DNA of 64,000 bases from positions 1-64,000 of the forward strand of contig JBMOQX010000067.1 in assembly GCA_049322755.1 (NCBI GenBank). Reading direction: 5' to 3'. The notes below the pieces were generated by a model, which was not told the origin of the DNA, made no database searches, and saw only the letters and a list, made by a program, of their open reading frames with translations. Source of the DNA: DATIUV01 sp049322755. Lineage in GTDB: Bacteria > Pseudomonadota > Gammaproteobacteria > Burkholderiales > UBA6910. The position numbers and the translations under genes are program-made. Below are positions 41,843 through 50,323 of the stretch, piece after piece. Numbering within the stretch: position 1 is the stretch's first letter; every line of letters starts with the position of its first letter.

Positions 41843-43366
41843 TCATGCTTCGGCGGCGATGTGGACCGGCGGCCGTCTTGCGCCGAGACGGGTGCCCGCC
41901 TCATAGGCGGCGGCGATGCGCAGCACTAGGGCCTCCTGCAACTGCGGGCCGATGACGAGCATGCCGATCGGCAGGCTTGCCGAGCTGAACCCGCACGGTA
42001 CCGTGACGGCTGGCATCCCGAGATAGCTGAAGGGGAGGTTGAACTGGCGACCGCGGTCGTAGATGTCCGCCCCCGGCTCGGCCGTTAGCGGCGGCGCCAC
42101 GACCGGCACGGTAGGTGTGATCAGAGCATCCACTTCCTCGAACACCCGCTTCACCTCGGCGATCTGCCTGGGCCGTTCGCTGAGTGCCTTCAGGTAGTCG
42201 TCGCGGGTGACGCCTTCAGCCTTCGCCATGTTGGCGCGCACCACGGTCCCAAACGACTCGCCCTTGTTCGCCGCTGCGCGGTAGCGCTCACCCATGATCT
42301 GCTTGAACTCGTAGAGCAGGATGTTGAAGATTGACGAGTGCTTGAGCGCGCCGGTGAGGAGAGGAATCTTCACGGTGCGCACGTCGGCGCCCAGCTTGCC
42401 AAGCTGGTCGATTGCCGTGCGCACGGCGTTGCCCACCTCGGGGTCGATGTTCTCGAACGTGAACTTGTCGATGATGCCTAGCCGCAGCCCCTTCACGCCC
42501 CGGCCAAGCTCCGCGGTGTAGTCCACCCTGGGCGAACGGATGGATTGGACGTAGCGCGGGTCGTAACCCGTCATGGCGTTGAGCAGCTGGGCCGCGTCGG
42601 CGACGGTGCGCGCCATCGGGCCGCAGGTATCCAGGCTGTAGGCGCGCGGATGGGCGCCGTGCAGGCTAGCCAGGCCGAACGTCGGCCGCACGCCGACGAT
42701 GCCGGCCCAACTCGCCGGGATACGGATCGAGCCGCCGGTATCCGAGCCGACGCCCACCATGGTCAAGCCCGCGGCGACCGCGGCAGCGGAGCCGCTCGAC
42801 GACCCGCCCACCACGTGGTCCGGATTCCACGGGTTCACCGTGTCGCCGAAATCGCGATTGAAGCCGGAGGTGCAGGTGGCAAACTCGGTCAGGTTGGTCT
42901 TGCCCAGCATCACCGTGCCGGCGCGCTGGAGCTTGCGGACGACGGTGGCGTCCTCCGTGGGCACTCGATGGCGGAACAGGCCCGAGCCCGCGGTGGTCAG
43001 CACGCCCGCCGTGTCGAACAGGTCCTTGTAGACGACGGGGATGCCGTGCAAGGGGCCGCGGTCCCTGCCGCTGCGCAACTCTGCGTCCAGCGCGTCGGCC
43101 GTCGCCAGGGCCTGCTCTTCGGTGACGGTGATGAAGGCTCGAAGCCGGTAATCGGTGCGCGCGATGCCCTCGAGATATGCAGCGGTGAGCTGCCGGCAGG
43201 TGAGCGATCCGTCGCGCAGCCGGCGGCCGGCCTCGGCGATGGTTTCCGGCGGCGCCGCCGGCGCGCGTTTGGCGCGCCGGGTTTGGAGGCGGGCGGAGCC
43301 CTTGGACGCGGCAACGGACGTGCGGGCCTTGGCGGTCATCGTGCGCGGGGGGCGGGTCTTGGTCAT
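41843..43366 (-). CDS. Amidase-signature enzyme
   Basis: A 507-residue amidase-signature hydrolase. The catalytic Ser-cisSer-Lys triad is visible: the lysine in GIPVVYKDLFDTAGV, and the serines in VVGGSSSGSAAAVAAGLTMV and SDTGGSIRIPASWAG. The first ~40 residues are basic and low-complexity and may be an over-long start. It hydrolyses amide bonds to acid plus ammonia; GatA is excluded because gatB and gatC are absent. It is divergent from the TRAP genes (438 bp apart), so the transporter may bring in its substrate or product. Confidence 0.85.
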   Translation of the reverse strand: MTKTRPPRTMTAKARTSVAASKGSARLQTRRAKRAPAAPPETIAEAGRRLRDGSLTCRQLTAAYLEGIARTDYRLRAFITVTEEQALATADALDAELRSGRDRGPLHGIPVVYKDLFDTAGVLTTAGSGLFRHRVPTEDATVVRKLQRAGTVMLGKTNLTEFATCTSGFNRDFGDTVNPWNPDHVVGGSSSGSAAAVAAGLTMVGVGSDTGGSIRIPASWAGIVGVRPTFGLASLHGAHPRAYSLDTCGPMARTVADAAQLLNAMTGYDPRYVQSIRSPRVDYTAELGRGVKGLRLGIIDKFTFENIDPEVGNAVRTAIDQLGKLGADVRTVKIPLLTGALKHSSIFNILLYEFKQIMGERYRAAANKGESFGTVVRANMAKAEGVTRDDYLKALSERPRQIAEVKRVFEEVDALITPTVPVVAPPLTAEPGADIYDRGRQFNLPFSYLGMPAVTVPCGFSSASLPIGMLVIGPQLQEALVLRIAAAYEAGTRLGARRPPVHIAAEA

Positions 43367-43804
43367 CCTTTACTCTCCTCTCGGGAATCGTTGTGGCGCG
43401 GCGGCTCTCGCCGGATCGGCGATTTGCGGCTGTGGCGCGGCGTCGGCGGCTGTCTGCGGCGCGCGGAGGGCACGCGGGCCGCGAGCCGAGTTCGCGGCGA
43501 CCCCCACGCGTCCGAGCTGCCGATTCTTTCACAGCGACCGGATTTACGGAACCGCTTACATCGCTAGTCATGGCGAGCGGATCGCGCCGCCACGCGCTGC
43601 GCCGCCGATCCGCCGGCGCAGCGCGGGAACGCGCATCCGCGCATGGGGACACGCGCAAATCGGCACTGGATTGGCGGTTGCCATTCGCGAGAGCCTTCAT
43701 TACCATGGGCTGAAGAATGTAAGCGCTTTCTCTATTTGCGCCAAACTAAATGCAGATGTCGGGTGCTGGCGGGCGGTGACCGACGAACCAAGAAGAGGAG
43801 GTGG
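43367..43804. promoter_or_regulatory. Divergent control region between amidase and TRAP genes
   Basis: 438 bp with no supported gene. The sequence GTAAGCGCTTTC at 43719-43730 contains the palindrome AAGCGCTT and resembles LacI-family operator cores. A GAAGAGGAGGTGG ribosome site precedes the TRAP start. No -35/-10 pair was clear. Confidence 0.3.
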
Positions 43805-44935
43805 ATGATGAACCGAGTTCGATGGGCCTCGGGCCTTGAAAAGCTGTCGTTTGCGCTGCTGGCCGTGGCGGTGGGCCTGCTGCTGCCCCAGGCGGCAACG
43901 GCGAAGGAAACCTACCGCATGCGGATCCAGGCGGCGGTGCCCTCGGGAGCCATGTCGTTCGAGATGCTGGAGAGCTTCGCGAAGCGAGTGGACACCATGT
44001 CCCAGGGTCGCCTCAAGGTGCAGGTGTTCGGCGCCGGCGCCATCGTGCCTTCCCCGCGGATCCTGGACTCGGTGCACCGTGGCGTCCTCGAAGCCGGCTT
44101 CGCCTGGCCGCAGTTCTGGGGCGGCAAGCACCCCGCCACCTCGCTCTTCAGCAACACGCCGGTCTGGCCCATGGCGGGCCTCGACGAGATGACCCATTTC
44201 GCCTGGATGTACAAGGGCGGCGGGCTCGAGATGTACCACGAGCTGCTGCAGAAGGTGGTGGGCGTGAACGTGGTGTCGGTGTTCGTCACCCCCTCGGGGT
44301 GGCAGCCGCTGGGCTGGTTCAACGTGCCGATCGAGAACATGGAGCAGTTCCGCAAGGTGAAATACCGCTCGCCGCCGGGCCTGGCGGGCGAGATCTTCAA
44401 GGAAGCGGGCGTCTCGGCGGTGTTCATGTCGGGCGAAGAGATCATCCCCGCCGCCGAGCGCGGCGTGATCGACGCTGCCGAGTGGATCAACCCGGTGGAG
44501 GACATCGCCTTCGGCTTCCAGCAGGCGTTCAAGCGCTACTACCTGGCCAGCATCCACCAGTTCATCGACGTGGGCGAGATCATCATCAACAAGGACTTCT
44601 TCGACAAGCTGCCGAAGGACATCCAGGAGATCGTGCGCACTGCCGCCCAGGCGACGATGCTGGAAACGTACTACAACGACATCCTGCGCAACGCCCAGAC
44701 CATCAAGACGCTCAAGGAGAAGCACAACATCATCATCGCGCCGACGCCGCCCGACGTGCACTCCGCGCTGATGGCCGCCGCCGGCAAGGTGCTGGATCGG
44801 CGCGCCAGCGAGGACGCGTACTACAAGAAGGTGGTGGAGTCGCAACGCAACTTCGCGCTCACCGTGGCGCCGTGGTGGGGCGAGGTGCTGAAGATCTACC
44901 ACGACCTCGCCAGGGACGCGGTGATCAAGCCCTGA
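43805..44935 (+). CDS. dctP: TRAP transporter substrate-binding protein, DctP family
   Basis: A 376-residue periplasmic receptor of a tripartite (TRAP) transporter. A signal peptide spans residues ~15-36 (LSFALLAVAVGLLLPQAATA). The mature domain opens TYRMRIQAAVPSGAMSFEML and has the TRAP fingerprint KVKYRSPPGLAGEIFKEAG with its ligand-binding arginine. AAERGVIDAAEWINPVEDIA follows. The mature part is of the mannitol/chloroaromatic-like type, so the ligand is an organic anion but is not defined. ATG 43805 sits directly after GAGGAGGTGG. First of dctP-dctQ-dctM. Confidence 0.88.
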   Translation: MMNRVRWASGLEKLSFALLAVAVGLLLPQAATAKETYRMRIQAAVPSGAMSFEMLESFAKRVDTMSQGRLKVQVFGAGAIVPSPRILDSVHRGVLEAGFAWPQFWGGKHPATSLFSNTPVWPMAGLDEMTHFAWMYKGGGLEMYHELLQKVVGVNVVSVFVTPSGWQPLGWFNVPIENMEQFRKVKYRSPPGLAGEIFKEAGVSAVFMSGEEIIPAAERGVIDAAEWINPVEDIAFGFQQAFKRYYLASIHQFIDVGEIIINKDFFDKLPKDIQEIVRTAAQATMLETYYNDILRNAQTIKTLKEKHNIIIAPTPPDVHSALMAAAGKVLDRRASEDAYYKKVVESQRNFALTVAPWWGEVLKIYHDLARDAVIKP

Positions 44936-45029
44936 GGCTCCGCGGAAGAGGGTGGGCGCGGACGACCCCAGGCGCCGGGATCGCGGCGGCAACGCCGGGG
45001 TCCCGGCGCGGTCGCTGCCTGCATACGCC

Positions 45030-45608
45030 ATGAGCCAGGACCGGCACACCATCCATCCGCTCGGGGACGACGCTTCCGCGGCGGAGCCGCCACCGCCCTG
45101 GCTGGTGAGAATCATCACCGCCATCGACCGCTTCGCCGAGGCCACAGGGTGGTTGGTGTCGTGGCTCATAGTGCCCCTGACGCTGGCCATGGTCTATGAG
45201 GTCTTCGCCCGCTACTTCTTCAAGTCGCCGACCATCTGGGCCCAGGACGTGAGCTACATGCTCTACGGCACGTTCTTCATGCTGGGCGCCGCGTACGCGC
45301 TCAAGCGCAAGGGCCACATCCGCACCGATTTTCTATACAACAACTTCCCGGTTCGCGGGCAGGCGCTGGTGGACACCGTCGCCTACGTGTTCCTGTTCTT
45401 CCCGGGGCTCGCCGTATTCCTGTGGTTCGGCTGGAACTCGTTCTACGAGTCCTGGCGGATCCGCGAGACTGCCATCTCCAGCCCGTGGATGCCGGTGCTC
45501 TTCCCGTTCCGGGCGGTGGTGCCGATCACGGCGGCGCTGCTGCTGATCCAGGGGGTGTCGGAAACGCTCAAGAGCATTTACGCGCTGCTCAAGGGCCGCT
45601 GGCCATGA
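45030..45608 (+). CDS. dctQ: TRAP transporter small membrane subunit
   Basis: A 192-residue protein with four predicted membrane helices, the size of DctQ subunits. The conserved region is WLVSWLIVPLTLAMVYEVFA followed by RYFFKSPTIWAQDVSYMLYG, and later GHIRTDFLYNNFPVRG. It connects the receptor with the large channel subunit. Start ATG 45030 lies 94 bp after dctP. The stop overlaps the dctM start by four bases (ATGA). Confidence 0.88.
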   Translation: MSQDRHTIHPLGDDASAAEPPPPWLVRIITAIDRFAEATGWLVSWLIVPLTLAMVYEVFARYFFKSPTIWAQDVSYMLYGTFFMLGAAYALKRKGHIRTDFLYNNFPVRGQALVDTVAYVFLFFPGLAVFLWFGWNSFYESWRIRETAISSPWMPVLFPFRAVVPITAALLLIQGVSETLKSIYALLKGRWP

Positions 45609-46924
45609 GCCCCGAGATGCTGGGGCTTGCCCTGCTGGGCACCCTGTTTGTCCTGCTGCTGGCCGGCTTCCCGATCGCCTTCACGCTGGTGTTCCTGGCG
45701 CTCGTCGCTGGCTATCTGGGCATCGGAAGCCAAGCGTTCGACCTCATGATCGTCCAGTTCGAGCGGACGATGGAGATGTCGACGCTCGCCGCGGTGCCGC
45801 TGTTCATTTTCATGGGGCTCGTTCTCGAGCGGGCAGGCCTCATGGAACGATTGTTCGGCGCGTTCCGGCTGATGTTCGCGCCCGTGCGCGGGTCGCTCTA
45901 CTTGGCGGTCATCGGCACGGCGACGCTGTTCGCGATGGCCACCGGTATCGTGGGCGCGTCGGTCACGGTCATCGGCTTGATGGCGGGCCGGGTGATGCAG
46001 AAGAGCGGCTACGACACGCGGCTGTCTGCCGGCGCCATCGCGGCCGGCGGCACCCTCGGCATTCTCATCCCGCCCAGCATCATGCTGATCGTGATGGGGC
46101 CGATCCTGCGGGTGTCGATCCTGGAGCTGTTTGCCGCGGCGGTGATGCCCGGCCTGCTGCTGGCCGGGCTGTTCCTGGCGTACTGCCTGGTGCGCAGTTT
46201 CTTCCAGCCGCATCTGGGCCCGCCACTGCCGATGTCGGAGCGGGCGCCCTCGGTGCTCTACATCGTCCGGGAGTTCCTGCTGGGGGTGGTGCCGCTCGTG
46301 GTCATCATCGCCGCCACGCTGGGCAGCATCCTGGCGGGGCTGGCTACGCCCACCGAGGCGGCAGCGATGGGCGCCTTCGGCGCGGTCTGCCTGGCGGCGG
46401 CGTATCGGCGCCTGGACTGGACCCGCTTCAAGGGCGCCATGCTGCGGACCCTGGAGACCTCCAGCGTGGTGCTGTTTCTGATCGCGTCGGCCAACTTCTT
46501 CGGCGCGGTGTTCTCGATCCTGGAGACGCCGTTCATGATTACCGAGATCATCCTCGGCATGGGCCTGAGCACCGAGGTGCTGCTGCTGATGCTGCTGGCG
46601 CTGGTGTTCTTCCTCGGCTGGTTTCTGGACTGGGCGCCGATCGTGCTCATCTTCCTTCCGGTGATGTTCCCCGTCATCACGCAGCTGGGCGTGGACATGG
46701 TGTGGTTCGGCGCCCTGATCGCCGTGTGCCTGCAGACGGCGTGGCTGTCGCCGCCGGTGGCGCTCTCGGCGTACTTTCTCAAGGGCGTGATGCCGGAGTG
46801 GGAGCTGAAGGACATCTACCTCGGCATGTTGCAGTTCCTTGTACTGCAGATCGCCGGCCTGCTGCTGATTGTGTACTTCCCACAGATCGCGCTCTGGCTG
46901 CCGCGCGTGCTGCTGGGCCCGTAG
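45605..46924 (+). CDS. dctM: TRAP transporter large membrane subunit
   Basis: A 439-residue integral membrane protein with about 12 hydrophobic segments, the sodium-coupled transport channel of the TRAP system. Family landmarks are VPLFIFMGLVLERAGLMERL, SAGAIAAGGTLGILIPPSIM, LATPTEAAAMGAFGAVC and the late segment CLQTAWLSPPVALSAYFLKG. The start overlaps the dctQ stop, so expression is coupled. The nearest functional neighbour is the divergent amidase. Confidence 0.9.
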   Translation: MSPEMLGLALLGTLFVLLLAGFPIAFTLVFLALVAGYLGIGSQAFDLMIVQFERTMEMSTLAAVPLFIFMGLVLERAGLMERLFGAFRLMFAPVRGSLYLAVIGTATLFAMATGIVGASVTVIGLMAGRVMQKSGYDTRLSAGAIAAGGTLGILIPPSIMLIVMGPILRVSILELFAAAVMPGLLLAGLFLAYCLVRSFFQPHLGPPLPMSERAPSVLYIVREFLLGVVPLVVIIAATLGSILAGLATPTEAAAMGAFGAVCLAAAYRRLDWTRFKGAMLRTLETSSVVLFLIASANFFGAVFSILETPFMITEIILGMGLSTEVLLLMLLALVFFLGWFLDWAPIVLIFLPVMFPVITQLGVDMVWFGALIAVCLQTAWLSPPVALSAYFLKGVMPEWELKDIYLGMLQFLVLQIAGLLLIVYFPQIALWLPRVLLGP

Positions 46925-46927
46925 AAT

Positions 46928-47093
46928 CAATGGGATCGATCGACTGGACCAGGCCGGAGGCGCCGCCGTAATTGACGCACAAGCCGCGGCGCCCCAGGCT
47001 GCGGATGCTCTTGGCGATCGTGTCCTTGCCGACTGCATCGTAGACGACATCGACCCCTCGTCTGCCGGTGATCTCCATGACTGCCTCTCGATG
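46928..47093 (-). pseudogene. Fragment of a Qor-type NADPH:quinone reductase
   Basis: About 55 residues on the minus strand read HREAVMEITGRRGVDVVYDA, VGKDTIAKSIRSLGRRGLCV, NYGGASGLVQSIDPI. This matches the centre of zinc-independent quinone oxidoreductases, including the nucleotide-binding helix, with no 5' or 3' remainder. It lies just past the dctM stop and is a relic. Confidence 0.7.
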
Positions 47094-47352
47094 TAGCCGC
47101 CGCTGTATTCCTGGTTTCCGGCATCGCGTTTTCCCCCGGACCCTGCATGCGGCCGACGTCACCCGAGGCGGCAAACGCGAATGCGCTTCGGGCAGATTAG
47201 GTGAGGTCTGGAAAGTCCGAATCCTTTCGCGGACAATTTTTGGAGAATTGCGGCGATGTCGATTGTCAGGCGCGCCGTGGAAGTGCTCGTGAATGGATTG
47301 CCGCGACTCGGGACACTAGAATGACTCCAACTCCAGATCACCGCGTAAACCG
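47094..47352. other. Intergenic region before the HAD hydrolase
   Basis: About 260 bp, without a convincing gene, terminator or promoter motif. Confidence 0.3.
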
Positions 47353-48045
47353 ATGATCCCCCGTTCTTCCACCGGCCGCCTCGCGCCGCACGTGATGTCG
47401 TTCGACGTCTTCGGCACGCTGATCAGCGTGCGGGAAGGCTCCTACGGCGCGTTCGAGACGATCCTGCGGGAAGCCGGCGGCGCCCGTATGGACGTGAAGG
47501 CGTTCTGGGAGCACTGGGAGGAGCGCAATATCGCCCACTACCGGGAGCCGTACCGGCGCTACCGGGACATCTGCCGGCTGTCGCTGGAGGAAACCTTCGC
47601 CCATTTCGGCCTCGCGGGCGACGGCGCACTGATCCGGCATTACTTCGACGCTTTCCCGCACTTTCCGCTCTATCCCGACGTGGTGCCGACGCTGCAGGCG
47701 CTGGGGCGCCGCTATCGGCTGGCGGTGGTATCCAACATCGACGACGACCTGCTGGCGGCGACGCCGCTGCCCGACGTGTTCCCGCTCGTCTGCACCGCCG
47801 AGCGGGCGCGGGGCTACAAGCCCGACGGCAGCCTGTTCCGGTACCTCATCGAGCAGTCCGGCGGGAGCGTGGACAGCGTCCTGCACTCCGGTCAGTCCCA
47901 GTTCACCGACCTGGTGGGCGGCAAGCCGCTGGGGCTCACCATCGCCTGGATCAACCGCCGCGGCATCGAGCTGAGTCCGAAGGTACCGCGGCCGGATTAC
48001 GTCTTCACCGACATCGCGTCGCTGCTGTCGCTGGTGGATGCCTAG
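47353..48045 (+). CDS. HAD-superfamily hydrolase, haloacid-dehalogenase-like
   Basis: A 230-residue HAD protein. Motif I is SFDVFGTLISVREGSYGAFE (nucleophile Asp with the DxFGTL of haloacid dehalogenase-type members), motif II is LAVVSNIDDDLL, motif III the lysine in ERARGYKPDGSLFRYLIEQ, and motif IV resembles SQFTDLVGGKPLGLTIAWIN. The helical cap has WEHWEERNIAHYREPYRRYR. The DxFGTL start and the cap favour a (S)-2-haloacid dehalogenase-like or phosphatase role; no substrate can be named. Confidence 0.8.
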   Translation: MIPRSSTGRLAPHVMSFDVFGTLISVREGSYGAFETILREAGGARMDVKAFWEHWEERNIAHYREPYRRYRDICRLSLEETFAHFGLAGDGALIRHYFDAFPHFPLYPDVVPTLQALGRRYRLAVVSNIDDDLLAATPLPDVFPLVCTAERARGYKPDGSLFRYLIEQSGGSVDSVLHSGQSQFTDLVGGKPLGLTIAWINRRGIELSPKVPRPDYVFTDIASLLSLVDA

Positions 48046-48180
48046 GCGATCACGGGCGTTCACCTAGGCCGTCGCGAGGACGAACCCGGCGGGGCGTGGT
48101 TCAGCGCGGCGCTGGATTCCGGCTTGCGCCGGGATGAGAGTGCTCTTGCTCGCGCCGTGCGGTGGCCTACGCAACCCGGA

Positions 48181-48867
48181 TCACGCCGCGGCGCGGCCCT
48201 CATCCCGCTGGCGGTGAATCCACTTCGGCAGGAACGCCGCGGGATCGAGGTCGTCGCGCGCGGGCGTGATGCCGTGCGTTGCCAGCAGTTCCTTTAGGCG
48301 GCCCGCGCGGTACGCGGCGAACGTGTCGTTGCAGCCGCCGACGTGCCGGCCGCCGACGAAGATCTGCGGGATGGTGCGGCTTCCGGTGCGCGCGGCCAGC
48401 ACCTTGCGCAACCTCCCGCCCAGGTCGGCGCGCTGGTAGGCCACCGAGTCCAGGTCCACCGAGCGGCAGGGGATGCCGAGGGCGGCGAACAGTTTTCTCA
48501 CCGCCCAGCAGAACTCGCACCACTCCAGCGCGAACATCACCACCGGCTGTCGCGGGTCGGCGAGGATCTCGTCCGCCAGGTGCTCGGCCTCCGCATCGGC
48601 CGCCGCGGCGACCGGCGTTATGGCGGGGGCTGTGGGACCGGCCGGCGCAGGCGCGTCGAAGCAGTAGTTGGGCGTCGAGCGCGCGATCGCCAGCTCGGCG
48701 CCATTCATGTCGGCGCCGATGTCGTCGAACAGCGGCGTCGACAGGTAACGCTCGCCGGTGTCGGGCAGCATGCACAGGATCGTGCTGCCCGCCGGCGCGA
48801 GCCGGTTGATGCGGATCACCGGCGTGCGGCCGATGGCGTCGAGAATGCTGTCGTGGCGGCGTTGCAT
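48181..48867 (-). CDS. Cysteine synthase remnant fused to a glutaredoxin domain
   Basis: A 228-residue protein. It begins as a cysteine synthase (DSILDAIGRTPVIRINRLAP) but runs directly into that enzyme's C-terminus (TILCMLPDTGERYLSTPLFD, ELAIARSTPNYCFDAP). The whole PLP-binding core, roughly 250 residues with the catalytic lysine, is missing in frame. After an alanine/proline linker, residues ~110-228 are a glutaredoxin: QPVVMFALEWCEFCWAVRKL with CxxC, TIPQIFVGGRHVGGCNDTF. The full-length cysteine synthase-glutaredoxin fusion exists in other bacteria; here only the glutaredoxin part can be active. Confidence 0.7.
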   Translation of the reverse strand: MQRRHDSILDAIGRTPVIRINRLAPAGSTILCMLPDTGERYLSTPLFDDIGADMNGAELAIARSTPNYCFDAPAPAGPTAPAITPVAAAADAEAEHLADEILADPRQPVVMFALEWCEFCWAVRKLFAALGIPCRSVDLDSVAYQRADLGGRLRKVLAARTGSRTIPQIFVGGRHVGGCNDTFAAYRAGRLKELLATHGITPARDDLDPAAFLPKWIHRQRDEGRAAA

Positions 48868-48887
48868 GGCGGGCCGTCCTCCGGCCG

Positions 48888-49829
48888 TCAGGCCGCCTTG
48901 GCGGCGCCGGGGTCGACGTTGATGTTCATCCGGAACAGGTTGTCGGGGTCGTAGCGGCGCTTCACTTCCTGCAGCCGCTGGTAGTTGGCGTCGCGGCCGG
49001 CATAGGCGGTATCCGCGGGGGCCACCCGGGTCATGGCGCCTCCCAGCTGGGCGATGAACACCTCGCACTCGGAGCCGGGCGCGGCGGCGGCCGCGGCGAT
49101 CACGACCTCCAGCATGGCGTCGTACACCTTGGCGAAATTGTGCGACTTCCAGTAGTTGCGGGCGCCCGGCTCCAGCAGCGGGTCGAACGCCGCCTGGAAC
49201 GCGCTGTAGGGCGTCGCGCCCAGGTGGCTGCCGGCCGGCGTGCCGAACTTCGGCACGGGAGCCGCGGCCTGCTCGCCCGCCGCGATGTCGCCGGCGTGGA
49301 CCAGCGCGAAGATCACCGCGTCCCGGCCGTGAATCGACTCGGGGAGGAACGGCAGCGGCGGCGCCTTGCGCAGCACGGTCCAGACGCTGAGCTCCTCGGG
49401 CGCGCTGACGGTGAAGTCGCGCCACGCCCGCAATACCTGGCGGGCCTGGTCGGCCGGGTAGACGACGAGGCCCGCGTAGACCTCGGGGCCCACCGGATGC
49501 AGCCGGAACTCGAACGCGGTGACCACGCCGAAGTTGCCGCCGCCGCCGCGAATCGCCCAGAACAGATTCGGTTCCTGCGTCGCCGAGACCTTCCGCAGCT
49601 CGCCGTCGGCGGTGACGATCGCGTGGCTCGCATCCCGGGCCGTGCGGCAGCGCGCGATCACCGCGGGATGCCGGTCCACCATGCCGTTCCAGATTTTGCG
49701 CGCGGCATCGTAGTCGCCGTCGCGCGGCGTCACGATGCCGCCGCTGATGCCGGCCGCCAGCGCCTCGAGGGCGGTTGCGTTCAGGGACTTCGAAGTTCCG
49801 CCGAGGGTTGTGTAGGTGATGTTTTCCAT
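48888..49829 (-). CDS. FAD-linked BBE-type oxidoreductase with two internal deletions
   Basis: A 313-residue relative of berberine-bridge-type FAD oxidoreductases, whose usual length is about 460. The beginning is normal (LNATALEALAAGISGGIVTP, RDGDYDAARKIWNGM). After RHPAVIARCRTARD it skips about 95 residues, losing the VRGGGHN flavin-attachment region, and resumes at IVTADGELRKVSATQEPNLF. GGGGNFGVVTAFEFRLHPVG follows. Near the end TAYAGRDANYQRLQEVKRRY lacks about 60 residues. The end DPDNLFRMNINVDP is normal. Both gaps keep frame. FAD binding is improbable, so this is probably a pseudogene in open frame. Confidence 0.65.
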   Translation of the reverse strand: MENITYTTLGGTSKSLNATALEALAAGISGGIVTPRDGDYDAARKIWNGMVDRHPAVIARCRTARDASHAIVTADGELRKVSATQEPNLFWAIRGGGGNFGVVTAFEFRLHPVGPEVYAGLVVYPADQARQVLRAWRDFTVSAPEELSVWTVLRKAPPLPFLPESIHGRDAVIFALVHAGDIAAGEQAAAPVPKFGTPAGSHLGATPYSAFQAAFDPLLEPGARNYWKSHNFAKVYDAMLEVVIAAAAAAPGSECEVFIAQLGGAMTRVAPADTAYAGRDANYQRLQEVKRRYDPDNLFRMNINVDPGAAKAA

Positions 49830-49929
49830 GGGCTGCTCCGTTCGGTGATGGTCAGTTGCGAAGGTGCGAAGCGTACGCGCCCCCGGTAACCCCGCTGTTT
49901 CCGATCGCTCCCCGTTTGTTGCCGGTTTG

Positions 49930-50177
49930 TAACCGGCGCGGGGGTCCGCCTCGCGCTCGCGTTCGTGCACACCATGGGCGCGCGCAAGCTTACCGAGCAG
50001 AAAGGCCGGCTGCCGAAGCTGCTGTCCGGGGGCATGATGCTGGGGCCGGGTGCGCTGCTGGTGCTCGCGCCGGAGCAGCTCAACAACGTCGGCGCGGCGC
50101 TCGCGCTGGTGGCAGTGGCGGGCGGTGGCGGCCACCTGGATCGCCGCGCAGGTGACGCGGGAACGTGGCCGGACCTG
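49930..50177 (+). pseudogene. C-terminal remnant of a membrane protein, frameshifted
   Basis: The frame reads GVRLALAFVHTMGARKLTEQ, KGRLPKLLSGGMMLGPGALL, VLAPEQLNNVGAALALVAVA. After the GGGCGGTGGCGG run near 50120 the next frame continues VAATWIAAQVTRERGRT and a TGA at about 50175. Together these form one or two membrane helices and a basic tail of an integral membrane protein. The 5' part is gone. The protein family was not identified with confidence. Confidence 0.5.
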
Positions 50178-50241
50178 AGCGGCTCCGCAGCGCCTCGAGC
50201 GCCGGACGGGCGCGACGGCAACGTGGAGCGCAGCGCCGCGG

Positions 50242-50271
50242 AAAAAAAGCGCCCTCGAAGGGAGGGCGCTT
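50242..50271 (-). terminator. Intrinsic terminator of the arx operon
   Basis: A perfect 10-bp stem (AAGCGCCCTC at 50247-50256 with GAGGGCGCTT at 50262-50271, loop GAAGG) is followed on the minus strand by a run of seven Ts (50248-50242). It lies about 50 bp past the cytochrome c stop and marks the end of the arxB2-A-B-C-D-cytochrome transcript. Confidence 0.85.
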
Positions 50272-50323
50272 CGCTCCGGCAGGAGGAGGAAGATGCCGGT
50301 GCGATGAAGGGTGTGGGTCGGCG

